Of a stretch of 64,000 nucleotides of DNA, positions 48,536 to 57,016 are shown one piece after another. Both the position numbers and the translations under genes were made by a program. The stretch's first letter is position 1. The number at the start of each line of letters is the position of its first letter. Origin of the DNA: Prochlorococcus sp. AG-402-G19 (GTDB taxonomy: Bacteria; Cyanobacteriota; Cyanobacteriia; PCC-6307; Cyanobiaceae); assembly GCA_003279455.1 (NCBI GenBank), contig QCHU01000002.1, positions 62,001 through 126,000 of the forward strand, given 5' to 3'. The notes beneath the pieces were generated by a model that was given only the letters and a program-made list of their open reading frames with translations, was not told where the DNA came from and made no database searches.

Positions 48536-49687
48536 GTGGTATCAAACGGTATAGGGATTACGACAGCATCGGAAAGCCAAGAACGAAGTCATGGACAATT
48601 ACATGTTTATGACGGAGAGGGTAAAGGCAAGAGTCAAGCAGCTTTGGGGGTAGTTCTGAGAACTATAGGTCTGGGTATATGTGAGAAAAAACAAACAAGA
48701 GTATTACTTCTTAGATTTTTGAAAGGGCCTGGTCGCTCTTATGATGAAGATTCAGCAATTGATGCTTTGCAGCAAGGTTTCCCCCACCTGATTGATCAAG
48801 TTAGAACTGGCAGGGGTGAATTTTTCAACGCCGACCAATCTACAAAATTTGATTATCAGGAAGCTCAAAGAGGATGGGACATAGCAAAGGGGGCGATTGC
48901 TAGTGCCTTATATTCAGTTGTTGTCCTAGATGAATTGAATCCTGTTCTAGATTTGGGATTATTGCAAGTTGAAGAAGTTGTTAAAACGCTTACTGCAAGA
49001 CCAAGTGGTATGGAAATCATTGTTACTGGTAGAGCAGCACCAAACCCTTTAATTAAAGTTGCGGAACTACATTCTGAGATGAGAGCTCACAGGCGCCCTG
49101 AGATCAATAAAGAGGAAATTCTTTTTGAGAATAATGTTGGCGGAATTGAAATATATACTGGAGAAGGGAAAGGCAAATCAACCAGTGCTTTGGGTAAAGC
49201 TTTACAAGCTATCGGTAGAGGAATTAGTCAGGATAAAAGTCATCGTGTTTTAATTTTGCAATGGCTTAAGGGTGGTAGTGGTTACACAGAAGATGCTGCT
49301 ATTGCTGCTCTTCGAGAAAGTTATCCTCATTTAGTGGACCATCTTCGATCTGGTAGAGATGCGATCGTTTGGAGAGGCCAGCAAAAACCCATTGATTATG
49401 TAGAAGCTGAGAGAGCATGGGAAATTGCAAGAGCAGCGATTTCAAGTGGTCTTTATAAGACAGTTATTTTGGATGAGTTGAATCCAACTGTTGATTTGGA
49501 ACTCCTACCAGTTGAGCCTATCGTTCAAACATTGCTGCGCAAACCATCAGAGACCGAAGTAATTATTACAGGAAGATGTAAAAACCAACCTCTGTATTTT
49601 GATTTGGCAAGTGTTCATTCTGAGATGGTGTGTCATAAGCACTATGCAGAAAAAGGAGTTGATTTAAAGAGGGGAGTTGATTATTAG
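48536..49687 (+). CDS. Tandem-duplicated CobO/BtuR-like P-loop protein
   Basis: The 383-aa product consists of two homologous CobO-type domains in tandem. Domain 1 has GEGKGKSQAALGVVLRTIG, RFLKGPGRS and LDELNP; domain 2 has GEGKGKSTSALGKALQAIG, QWLKGGSGYT and LDELNP. Both P-loops and both Asp-Glu-Leu motifs are intact. The two halves share roughly half of their residues by eye. Cob(I)alamin adenosyltransferases of this family are normally about 200 aa and act as dimers, so this may be a single-chain dimer. Substrate corrinoid or a different ligand is not known. GTG is the start. Confidence 0.85.
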   Translation: MVSNGIGITTASESQERSHGQLHVYDGEGKGKSQAALGVVLRTIGLGICEKKQTRVLLLRFLKGPGRSYDEDSAIDALQQGFPHLIDQVRTGRGEFFNADQSTKFDYQEAQRGWDIAKGAIASALYSVVVLDELNPVLDLGLLQVEEVVKTLTARPSGMEIIVTGRAAPNPLIKVAELHSEMRAHRRPEINKEEILFENNVGGIEIYTGEGKGKSTSALGKALQAIGRGISQDKSHRVLILQWLKGGSGYTEDAAIAALRESYPHLVDHLRSGRDAIVWRGQQKPIDYVEAERAWEIARAAISSGLYKTVILDELNPTVDLELLPVEPIVQTLLRKPSETEVIITGRCKNQPLYFDLASVHSEMVCHKHYAEKGVDLKRGVDY

Positions 49688-50838
49688 GTTTGGTTAATAT
49701 TTTCTTTATTCCAGGCATCAATACCTCCTTCAATATTTATACCTTGAATTCCATATTGGTATAAATGCTTTAATGCTTGTAATGACCTTTTTCCACTTTT
49801 ACAAAATACATAAAGATTTTTTTGCGCGGCAAGTATTTTAATTTTATTGATTGATTCCCCACTTTCAATAGTACTAAGGGGTATGAGCCTTGAGCCTGAA
49901 ATTGAACATTCATTATGCTCGATTTGGTTACGAACATCTATTAATAGTGTCTCTTTAGATGCATGACTAAGAACTGACTTTAATTCCTCAACTGAAATAC
50001 TTTTTATATCTAATTCGACTTCATTTTTAACTTTAACCTCTGAACAGAACCTTTTATAATCTATTAGTTTATTGATATTGCTATTCTCTGGACTAGATTT
50101 TAATGTTAGCTCTTTAAAGCTCATTTTTAATGCATTAAAAATGAGGACCCTTCCATTTAGTGGAGAACCAATATTTGTTATTATTTTTATTACTTCTGCT
50201 GCTTGAATTGTACCTATAATTCCTGGAAGAATTCCCATGACTCCAGCTTCAGAGCATGATGGAATTAATTCTTGTGGAGGGGGTGTTGGAATAAGATCTC
50301 GATAGTTAGGACTATCTTCCTTCAAATTAAATACACTTACCTGACCCTCGAATCGTGCAATTGAACCATATATACTAGGCTTCTTGAGAATAATAGAAGC
50401 ATCATTAATTAGGTAGCGTGTTGGGAAATTGTCTGAACAATCACATATCACGTCATAAGCTCTAAGTATTTCCAAAGCATTACTACTTGTTAGCTTTTGA
50501 TTGAATAAATCCACTCGGCAAGAAGGATTTATTTTAAGTATGTGTTGTTTGGCAGAATCTGTTTTTAATAGACCTATTGAATCAGTTGTATGAATTATTT
50601 GCCTTTGTAAATTTGAATATTCAACTACATCAAAATCAACTATTCCGATACGTCCTATTCCCGCTGCAGCAAGATAAATTAAAAGTGGTGACCCGAGTCC
50701 TCCAGTCCCAATGCAAGCAACTGAGCTTGTTTTCAACTTTTTTTGGCCCGTAATACCTATTTCAGGAAGACTTAAATGTCTTGCATACCTCGCAAGTTCA
50801 TCGAGATTTAAATTTTCGTCATTCTGGCTTTGCTCCAT
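49684..50838 (-). CDS. moeB: MoeB/ThiF-type adenylyltransferase with C-terminal rhodanese domain
   Basis: The 384-aa protein has an E1-like adenylation domain (about 1-245) with GTGGLGSPLLIYLAAAGIG and DFDVVEYSNLQRQI, and a C-terminal rhodanese domain with the active Cys in LYVFCKSGKRS. The loop PSCSEAGVMGILPG supplies the expected Cys. The CXXC pairs that bind zinc in E. coli MoeB are replaced by other residues (NYRD and SPEN at the matching places, by eye). It would adenylate and sulfurate a ubiquitin-like carrier for molybdopterin or thiamine. It is downstream of the JAMM gene (23 bp) and convergent with the CobO-like gene, overlapping it by 4 nt. Confidence 0.9.
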   Translation of the reverse strand: MEQSQNDENLNLDELARYARHLSLPEIGITGQKKLKTSSVACIGTGGLGSPLLIYLAAAGIGRIGIVDFDVVEYSNLQRQIIHTTDSIGLLKTDSAKQHILKINPSCRVDLFNQKLTSSNALEILRAYDVICDCSDNFPTRYLINDASIILKKPSIYGSIARFEGQVSVFNLKEDSPNYRDLIPTPPPQELIPSCSEAGVMGILPGIIGTIQAAEVIKIITNIGSPLNGRVLIFNALKMSFKELTLKSSPENSNINKLIDYKRFCSEVKVKNEVELDIKSISVEELKSVLSHASKETLLIDVRNQIEHNECSISGSRLIPLSTIESGESINKIKILAAQKNLYVFCKSGKRSLQALKHLYQYGIQGINIEGGIDAWNKENINQT

Positions 50839-50861
50839 GAATCAACCCTTTCATGATTAAC

Positions 50862-51374
50862 TTACGTTAAAGAAATAAATTTAATTTTCACGCTATGAAA
50901 ATTAAATTTATTTTTGATCCACCATGCCTTTAAATCTCCATCCTTATTTGAAATAACCATCAGACCAGGAGATTGGTGTAAGAATAAATCTATTTCCGAT
51001 GGTTTGTTTTCGCCCGCAGGATGAGAGTGAGCACAGCATAAAACATCTAAATCATTTTCTCTTGACCATTTTTGAGAGGCAATTTGATCTTTTGCGTCTA
51101 TTTCGAAGCGAGTATTTTTTGATGGTTGAATATTTTTTTGATTAGAAAAAACTCTTATATTTTGATTAATTAAGTTTGATTCTGGTTGTCCCCAAACATT
51201 ACGACAATTCCAAATGTGCATTACTTTCCAAAAATTTTTTTTGGTATTTGTCACGGAGGTTTTTTTTTGACCAATTAAGATAGCGCAGCCTTCGGCTGGC
51301 TCAGCTGACTTTAAAAATCTAGAGAGAACATAATTTGTCTCGTTATGGAATTCAATATATTTGGGAATTTTCAT
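50862..51374 (-). CDS. JAMM/Mov34 family metal-dependent isopeptidase-like protein
   Basis: This 170-aa product shows the JAMM zinc motif AHSHPAGENKPSEIDL (H-x-H, then S and D) and a Glu near the N-terminus in SAEPAEGCAIL. Bacterial JAMM proteins cut ubiquitin-like sulfur carriers or process them next to E1-like and rhodanese proteins. The next gene downstream, 23 bp away, is exactly a MoeB-rhodanese. The carrier protein itself is not in the window. Its start is ATG. Confidence 0.85.
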   Translation of the reverse strand: MKIPKYIEFHNETNYVLSRFLKSAEPAEGCAILIGQKKTSVTNTKKNFWKVMHIWNCRNVWGQPESNLINQNIRVFSNQKNIQPSKNTRFEIDAKDQIASQKWSRENDLDVLCCAHSHPAGENKPSEIDLFLHQSPGLMVISNKDGDLKAWWIKNKFNFHSVKIKFISLT

Positions 51375-51497
51375 CAGAAAAAGTGAGTTGATTCGGCATT
51401 CTCTCTATTTTGGTTCGGACTTATCTCTATAAAGCCTATGGCATTTATCAAATTAATTCGATACGCTCGGTCCATAACTGCTTAGTCGCTTGTGTTC

Positions 51498-51860
51498 ATG
51501 TCTGATGTAAATCCTGATTCTAAAGATGAATCAAAGGGAGGGAAAACTGAAGGTGTTAATTTTTCAGAACGTTACAGTGATGTAATGGGAAAAGTTAATG
51601 AATCATTGAGCAAAATTGATTGGACCCAGATGGGTAAGTATGGCAAAGCCGCAGGAATTATTGCTGTGGTTGTGCTAGCTCAAGTGTTAATCAAGGTTGT
51701 GATTGATACAGTTAATTTTTTCCCAATTCTCCCTGGCTTGCTAGAACTTCTTGGAATAGTAGTTTTAGGTCAGTGGAGTTGGCAAAATTTAACTACAAGT
51801 GAAAAAAGAACAGCTGTATTTGATAAAGTTCAAAATCTTAAAAAAGAGTACTTAGGATAA
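51498..51860 (+). CDS. CAAD-domain membrane protein
   Basis: CAAD is the cyanobacterial aminoacyl-tRNA-synthetase-appended domain, which also occurs in free-standing thylakoid proteins. The 120-aa product has a charged N-terminus and two membrane segments (around IIAVVVLAQVLIKVVI and LPGLLELLGIVVLG) followed by the WSWQNL and KRTAVFDKVQNLK tail seen in the family. I take ATG 51498 over an upstream GTG at 51492, since the three bases between add nothing. It ends at a strong hairpin. Confidence 0.75.
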   Translation: MSDVNPDSKDESKGGKTEGVNFSERYSDVMGKVNESLSKIDWTQMGKYGKAAGIIAVVVLAQVLIKVVIDTVNFFPILPGLLELLGIVVLGQWSWQNLTTSEKRTAVFDKVQNLKKEYLG

Positions 51861-51868
51861 ATAATAAG

Positions 51869-51927
51869 AAAATACTAAAAGATCTGAGTTCTCGTTACAA
51901 ACGGGATCTCAGATCTTTTAGTATTTT
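51869..51927. terminator. Long bidirectional terminator hairpin
   Basis: A 20-bp perfect inverted repeat (51869-51888 and 51908-51927) is extended inside by a 6-bp stem with one mismatch and a short loop. The right arm ends in TTTTT and on the minus strand the left arm reads out as TTTT followed by CTTATTATTT. It lies directly after the CAAD gene. It also overlaps the 3' end of the fructosamine kinase gene, whose last codons form the right arm. Confidence 0.85.
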
Positions 51928-52782
51928 TAATGAATTTTCTTTGTACGATCCACCAAATATATTTGCGTGGTTAAGCAAATGGTAAAGATTATAAATATCA
52001 GTTCTATGTTTTGAAAACTTATCTAGTGGCCAAATCTGTTCGTACCCTTTATAAAATTCTCTATTAAAACCGCCAAATAATTTAGTCATTGATATGTCAA
52101 CTTCTCTGTCAGCCCAATAGGAAGCAGGGTCATAAAGACTTCCTAAACCATTTTTAGTACTTCCACAATTACCTGACCACAGATCACCATGAACTATTGA
52201 GATCTTGGGGTGATGATCATTTAGGTATGAGCTTAAATATAATAAAATATCTTCATAATCATCAACTATAAGACCCCATGCTTTTGCCTGTATTAGTTGT
52301 GGTCTAAGACGATAATTGACAAAGAATTCACCCCAATTACTGCCCCATCCTCTTATTTGGGTGCTAGAACCTATAAAACCTTTTTCTTCCCATCCGAATT
52401 TTTTTGGACTCCGTTCACTTGAAGATTTATGCAGTAGTGCTAAGCCTTTCCCCAGAAGATTTTGTTCGGATTGTTTGAGATCTATCCATTCTAAGAAAAG
52501 TATAGATATATTTTGATAAGTTATTAGATCAAGTGTTTCAGGAATGCAGATATACGACTTGTTAGCAAATTTCTTGAGAACTGAAAGACACTCACGTTCG
52601 AACTTAAACATATTAATATTGTCATTATGATTTGATTTAGCAAACGCTCTTTTGCCATTTTTGAAATAAATGCACCAAGCTTTGTGGATACAACCTCCGC
52701 TTACAGGGATTATTTTTTCTATTAATGAGTTTTTGTTTACTTTATTTGAACTTGCAAGAGCATTTTGAATTAATTCCTTCAT
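51895..52782 (-). CDS. Fructosamine kinase family protein
   Basis: The 295-aa product belongs to the fructosamine/ketosamine-3-kinase group. HKAWCIYFKNGKRAFAKSN is the ATP-lobe start with the conserved Lys, and the catalytic loop SIVHGDLWSGNCG carries Asp and Asn, followed by DPASYWADREVDISMTKLF. The domain order and length fit the family, and several bacterial members are known to act on ribulosamines and other glycated amines. The last codons form part of the terminator hairpin. It is divergent from crtD by 28 bp. Confidence 0.9.
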   Translation of the reverse strand: MKELIQNALASSNKVNKNSLIEKIIPVSGGCIHKAWCIYFKNGKRAFAKSNHNDNINMFKFERECLSVLKKFANKSYICIPETLDLITYQNISILFLEWIDLKQSEQNLLGKGLALLHKSSSERSPKKFGWEEKGFIGSSTQIRGWGSNWGEFFVNYRLRPQLIQAKAWGLIVDDYEDILLYLSSYLNDHHPKISIVHGDLWSGNCGSTKNGLGSLYDPASYWADREVDISMTKLFGGFNREFYKGYEQIWPLDKFSKHRTDIYNLYHLLNHANIFGGSYKENSLKILKDLRSRL

Positions 52783-52810
52783 TCACCTTATTCTCGGTTG
52801 ATAATTTTTT

Positions 52811-54331
52811 ATGTCTGAAGAATCTATCATTGTTGTTGGGGGAGGGATAGCTGGTTTAACAAGTGCTGCTCTTCTCGCTAAAGAGGGTTATCAGGTAACT
52901 TTGCTCGAAGCACATAGTCAATTAGGTGGTTGTGCAGGAACTTTTAAAAGAGGTTCTTATACCTTTGATGTAGGTGCTACCCAAGTTGCAGGTCTTGAAA
53001 GGGGAGGAATTCATCATCGTTTATTTAATTATTTAGATGTTCCTTTACCTGCTGCAAAAATTTTAGATCCTGGTTGTTCAGTTGTTCTTGGTGATGGGAG
53101 TAGGCCAATCAATCTTTGGCATGATCCATTAAGATGGGCGAAAGAAAGACAAGAACAGTTTCCTGGTAGTGAAATCTTCTGGTCATTATGTTCAAAAATT
53201 CACAAGAGTAATTGGGGATTTGTCGAAAGAGATCCAATACTTCCTGTAAGAAATTTGTGGGATTTAAGTCAATTAATTAGAGCCATACGTCCTTCAAATC
53301 TTTTAACAGGTTTTATGAGTAAGTTGACTATTGCAGACTTGCTTAAAATCACTGGTTGTCATCAAGATAGACGTCTACGAAGTTTTCTAGATCTTCAATT
53401 AAAACTTTACTCTCAAGAACCAGCGAGTAGAACGGCGGCTTTATACGGTGCAACTGTTCTTCAAATGGCCCAATCTCCCAGAGGTTTATGGCATCTTCAT
53501 GGTTCAATGCAAATTCTTAGCGATTTGTTGAGAGATAGTTTTTTGAGAGATGGTGGAAACCTTTTGATAGGACATAAAGTGACCAACATATTCAGTCAAA
53601 AAAAATCAAATATTTTTGATGTCAATGTAATTGATAGAAGAAAAAATTTGATAGAGCTGAAAGCATCAGATATTGTTTTTAGCTTACCTCCTCAATCTCT
53701 TTTAGATTTAATTCCTATTGATGGAGGCTTATCTACAGCATATCGTGAAAGTATAAAAAAATTACCCAAACCAAGTGGTGCAGCTGTATTTTATGGAGCC
53801 ATCCGTCGTGCTGACTTACCAGTTGATTGCCCAGGACATATTCAAGTATTCGATGAGAATTTTGGCTCTTTATTTATTTCTATAAGCATGGAAGATGATC
53901 AGCGTGCTCCAGCGGGAATGGCTACTTTAATTGCAAGTGTCTTTGTTAATAGTGACGAATGGTCTAATCTTGATAATCAATCCTATGCCAGAAAAAAAAA
54001 TATTTTATCAAAACACATAAGAACTATTTTAAATAAAAAGTTAGATTTACCTGAGTCGAGTTGGGATCATCAAGAATTTTCAACTCCAAGAAGCTTTGAA
54101 AGGTGGACAGGACGTCCTGGTGGAATAGTCGGAGGGCTTGGTCAACATCCAGATCAATTTGGGCCTTTTGGCTTATCAAGTAGGACCCCTCTTAGAGGTT
54201 TATGGCTGTGTGGAGATTCAATTTATCCCGGCGAAGGTACAGCTGGCGTCAGCCAATCAGCTATGATGGTTGTCAGACAACTAATGGAATGTAAAGGTAG
54301 ACATTTGAATATCCCTGTATTTAATGAGTAG
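52811..54331 (+). CDS. crtD: Carotenoid 3',4'-desaturase-like protein (CrtD)
   Basis: The 506-aa product is a phytoene-desaturase-family flavoprotein. The FAD-binding motif is [19 protein letters not shown], and the region [19 protein letters not shown] followed by [12 protein letters not shown] agrees with the cyanobacterial CrtD group as I remember it. The C-terminal FAD motif [20 protein letters not shown] is present. CrtD acts in monocyclic-carotenoid (myxol) synthesis in other cyanobacteria. Marine picocyanobacteria do not obviously make myxol, so the substrate may differ. The last 11 nt overlap the convergent tyrA gene. Confidence 0.8.
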   Translation: MSEESIIVVGGGIAGLTSAALLAKEGYQVTLLEAHSQLGGCAGTFKRGSYTFDVGATQVAGLERGGIHHRLFNYLDVPLPAAKILDPGCSVVLGDGSRPINLWHDPLRWAKERQEQFPGSEIFWSLCSKIHKSNWGFVERDPILPVRNLWDLSQLIRAIRPSNLLTGFMSKLTIADLLKITGCHQDRRLRSFLDLQLKLYSQEPASRTAALYGATVLQMAQSPRGLWHLHGSMQILSDLLRDSFLRDGGNLLIGHKVTNIFSQKKSNIFDVNVIDRRKNLIELKASDIVFSLPPQSLLDLIPIDGGLSTAYRESIKKLPKPSGAAVFYGAIRRADLPVDCPGHIQVFDENFGSLFISISMEDDQRAPAGMATLIASVFVNSDEWSNLDNQSYARKKNILSKHIRTILNKKLDLPESSWDHQEFSTPRSFERWTGRPGGIVGGLGQHPDQFGPFGLSSRTPLRGLWLCGDSIYPGEGTAGVSQSAMMVVRQLMECKGRHLNIPVFNE

Positions 54332-55196
54332 GTTTTGAAATAAAACTTTGTCTTTCTTCCTGAGTATTGACTAATATTTTTTCGAATTCACTCCAGTTCT
54401 CTTCCAGTAAATATTTTTCAAAAAGATTTAGAGAATGTCTATATGAGGCCAAATGTCTCTCAATATTTTTCTTGTTAAATTTTGCCATAGAGACTCCTAG
54501 TTGTGGGTTGCCACCTCCAACCCTAGAGGTATCAGCAAACCCACTGGATGCAATACTTTTTGCAAGTGAATATAAGGAAGGCTTTACACCTGTAGTTAAT
54601 GTGTTGAGCAATGCCGCGCTAATTAGAACTGGTAAATGTGAAATCAAGCTAACAGCTTCATCATGTATTTGAGCTTCAGAGCTTATCCATTGACTCCCAA
54701 GTGATAAAGCAATTTGTTGGACCATTTCGAGAGCTTTTTGATCAGTTTCTTTGCTTGGAGTAACCACCCATGGCTTGTTTTTAAATAAATTATGTTGACC
54801 TGCGTTAACGCCAGACTCTTCCGTCCCTGTCATTGGATGACTGGCTACAAAACGCGGATGTAGCTTGTTCCAAATATTTAAAATAGGGACTTTTACAGAT
54901 CCAACATCAGTAACAACAGCATTTCTAGGAATGGCATTAATTAGAGCTGTTGAAGGGTTTAGAAGCTGCTCAAGTGGTAAAGCAATATAAATAAGAGAAC
55001 AATTGTTTAATACACTTGGATCAGTACTAACAATTTGGGCTAGTTTTCTTTCTTTAGCTTTTTGTGCATTTTTTTCTCGATGAGTAATTCCATAAACTGT
55101 ATATCCAAGTTTTTGTAGATCTAAGCCTAAGGAACCTCCAATTAGACCTAATCCAACAATTCCAATATTTTTAGTGGTTTTTGTTTTAAGCTCCAT
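54321..55196 (-). CDS. tyrA: Prephenate/arogenate dehydrogenase
   Basis: TyrA oxidises arogenate (or prephenate) on the way to tyrosine. The 291-aa product starts with the Rossmann motif [20 protein letters not shown], then [16 protein letters not shown] in the catalytic loop, and [12 protein letters not shown]. Cyanobacterial TyrA enzymes prefer arogenate with NADP, but the sequence alone does not prove this. It overlaps crtD by 11 nt at the stops and is divergent from the helicase-like gene. Confidence 0.93.
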   Translation of the reverse strand: MELKTKTTKNIGIVGLGLIGGSLGLDLQKLGYTVYGITHREKNAQKAKERKLAQIVSTDPSVLNNCSLIYIALPLEQLLNPSTALINAIPRNAVVTDVGSVKVPILNIWNKLHPRFVASHPMTGTEESGVNAGQHNLFKNKPWVVTPSKETDQKALEMVQQIALSLGSQWISSEAQIHDEAVSLISHLPVLISAALLNTLTTGVKPSLYSLAKSIASSGFADTSRVGGGNPQLGVSMAKFNKKNIERHLASYRHSLNLFEKYLLEENWSEFEKILVNTQEERQSFISKPTH

Positions 55197-55269
55197 AAAT
55201 AGTATTGTTCTATATCTTTATTTATAGGGCAACATGATTAAAAGAATTTATTGATAAAAGGTACTACTA

Positions 55270-56718
55270 ATGCTTGAGGTGAATTCACATAAACATCTGA
55301 AAAAATACTATCAAAACAATCTTGCTCTATGGCCTCATAATTTGACCCTGACAAGATTAATATCTAGAAGCTTATGTCGTAAAGATAATACTTTTATTCA
55401 ACTATCAAGTGACAGTAGAAATTTTTGGTGGCCTGGCCTTTTGATTCCACTTTGTTTGCATAACAATAGTGTTGTTCTGATTCTCTCAGAGAGACAGTGT
55501 CGACTCTTGTTTGAAGTGGAATTACCAAAGTTAAGATCTAGTCGATTAGATTTCGATTATGTAGAAGGAATTGAATTAATTCCTTCAGAAAAAAAAGTTT
55601 GGGTTCTAAGATATAAAGATCTTGTTTTTGCTAATGAAAAAGATTTATTAAAAAATCGCCAATTAATATTTCCTGAATCTGAGTTTATTTCTAGTGAGCT
55701 TAGAGAATCTATGTCTATAAAAATTACTCCAAAAGATTGGGAGGATTTAATTGCTTCGCGCTCACGTTTTGAATCTTCTCTTATTGAATTTCATGAGCAC
55801 CTAAGTCGAAGTCTCTTCAGTCATTCAGTGAGTTCTGATACTGTTATAAGAATTCATCATAGGGAACTTTTAGCATTAAAAGAAATTCTCAAAGATGACT
55901 TGCCTTCCGCTATGCCCTGGAAACGAGCTCTTAATGCGGTCAATAGTGATTGGGTAACCTGGGCGAAACTAGATAAGCGAAAACTTAGTTGGGACTGGTA
56001 TTTTCAACCTTTACTTCCGTTGCAAACTCTCTCCAGTTTGTTGTCAAAAAACACTCTTTTAATGCTGACGAATGTAGGTCAAAGCGATTCTTTCTTTTTA
56101 GATCTAAATAGTAAAAAATTTACTTTTACTGTCAAGGTGAATTTAGGAAATAAATTTGATCAAGAACCTATCCCTTTGTTTGTCCCCAAAAGACAACCTT
56201 TGCCAAATACGTCTCATTTTTATCGTCATAGTATAAGACAATGTCAAAGGTTAATTCTTGGTCGTACTCGTCCAACTATTATTTTGGTAGATGATTTACA
56301 GCTACGACTTCAGATGACTAGTGAATTGGCTGGAGATTTTGGATTGAGAGTAGTTCATCAAACTACTCATATTGAGACAAATGGGATTATTTGTTGTAGT
56401 TGTCATTGGTGGATTATTAATCAGTACAATTTGCCAACACCAGATCAATTGATTTTCCCAGTGATTCCATTGCCTACTTTAGAGTCACCCTGGATTGCTG
56501 CTAAAGTTGAAATGCTTAAGCATCAAGGTCGTGATTGGTTTCGAGAATTCCTTTTCCCTGAAACTCTTAGTATTCTTATCAAATCGCTTGCAATCATTAG
56601 GGGTAGAGATGTTCGAGTCGCTATACTGGATGGCCGCATGCACTATAGAAGTTGGGGAAAACTAATATTTGAAGCTCTTGAACCGTGGATTGCATTAGAG
56701 CGTTTATTGCCTTATTAA
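55270..56718 (+). CDS. Degenerate DinG-like helicase-family protein
   Basis: The 482-aa protein resembles the cyanobacterial DinG/Rad3-type helicase group in its C-terminal stretch (VRVAILDGRMHYRSWGKLI, after FREFLFPETLSILIKSLAII). A Walker A motif, a DEAH box and an iron-sulfur cysteine set, which active family members carry, are not seen: the place of Walker A reads FIQLSSDSRNFWWPG. If the family call is right, it has lost ATPase motifs. Assignment is from memory of the family, so I give it moderate confidence. It starts with ATG and sits 73 bp from divergent tyrA. Confidence 0.55.
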   Translation: MLEVNSHKHLKKYYQNNLALWPHNLTLTRLISRSLCRKDNTFIQLSSDSRNFWWPGLLIPLCLHNNSVVLILSERQCRLLFEVELPKLRSSRLDFDYVEGIELIPSEKKVWVLRYKDLVFANEKDLLKNRQLIFPESEFISSELRESMSIKITPKDWEDLIASRSRFESSLIEFHEHLSRSLFSHSVSSDTVIRIHHRELLALKEILKDDLPSAMPWKRALNAVNSDWVTWAKLDKRKLSWDWYFQPLLPLQTLSSLLSKNTLLMLTNVGQSDSFFLDLNSKKFTFTVKVNLGNKFDQEPIPLFVPKRQPLPNTSHFYRHSIRQCQRLILGRTRPTIILVDDLQLRLQMTSELAGDFGLRVVHQTTHIETNGIICCSCHWWIINQYNLPTPDQLIFPVIPLPTLESPWIAAKVEMLKHQGRDWFREFLFPETLSILIKSLAIIRGRDVRVAILDGRMHYRSWGKLIFEALEPWIALERLLPY

Positions 56719-56756
56719 AATCAATATCTTAGATTAAAAAATATTGTTTTTTTATA

Positions 56757-56996
56757 ATGGGAGAAGCTCGTCGAAGATCTGAACAAGGATTACAACCTCG
56801 TAGTAAGAAAAACTCTAGGAATGAGTCACCTCGTATTGTCTCTTGGTTTCCTGTCACGCAAGCGCAAAGAGATCAATTTATAAAATTAAGTATTCGTGCA
56901 GGATGGGTAGGTATTGCTGCTTTAGTTATTCTTTGGATTATTGTTCGCTTTGTTGGACCTGCCGCAGGATGGTGGATTCCTGCAGACATTAGATAA
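56757..56996 (+). CDS. DUF2839 family small membrane protein
   Basis: The 79-aa product begins MGEARRRSEQGLQPRS and contains PRIVSWFPVTQAQRDQF, then a single membrane helix (GIAALVILWIIVRFVG) and the end AAGWWIP. This matches DUF2839, a cyanobacterial family with no known function. Start and length are usual. It follows the helicase-like gene by 38 bp and is convergent with recA by 20 bp. Confidence 0.78.
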   Translation: MGEARRRSEQGLQPRSKKNSRNESPRIVSWFPVTQAQRDQFIKLSIRAGWVGIAALVILWIIVRFVGPAAGWWIPADIR

Positions 56997-57016
56997 GCCC
57001 AGCTATATTTTTAGTT

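Noticed and set aside
56722-56753. Six-bp hairpin followed by seven Ts before the DUF2839 gene
   Set aside because: The stem is short and all A/T except one pair, and it ends 4 nt before the next start codon. Too weak to call a terminator.
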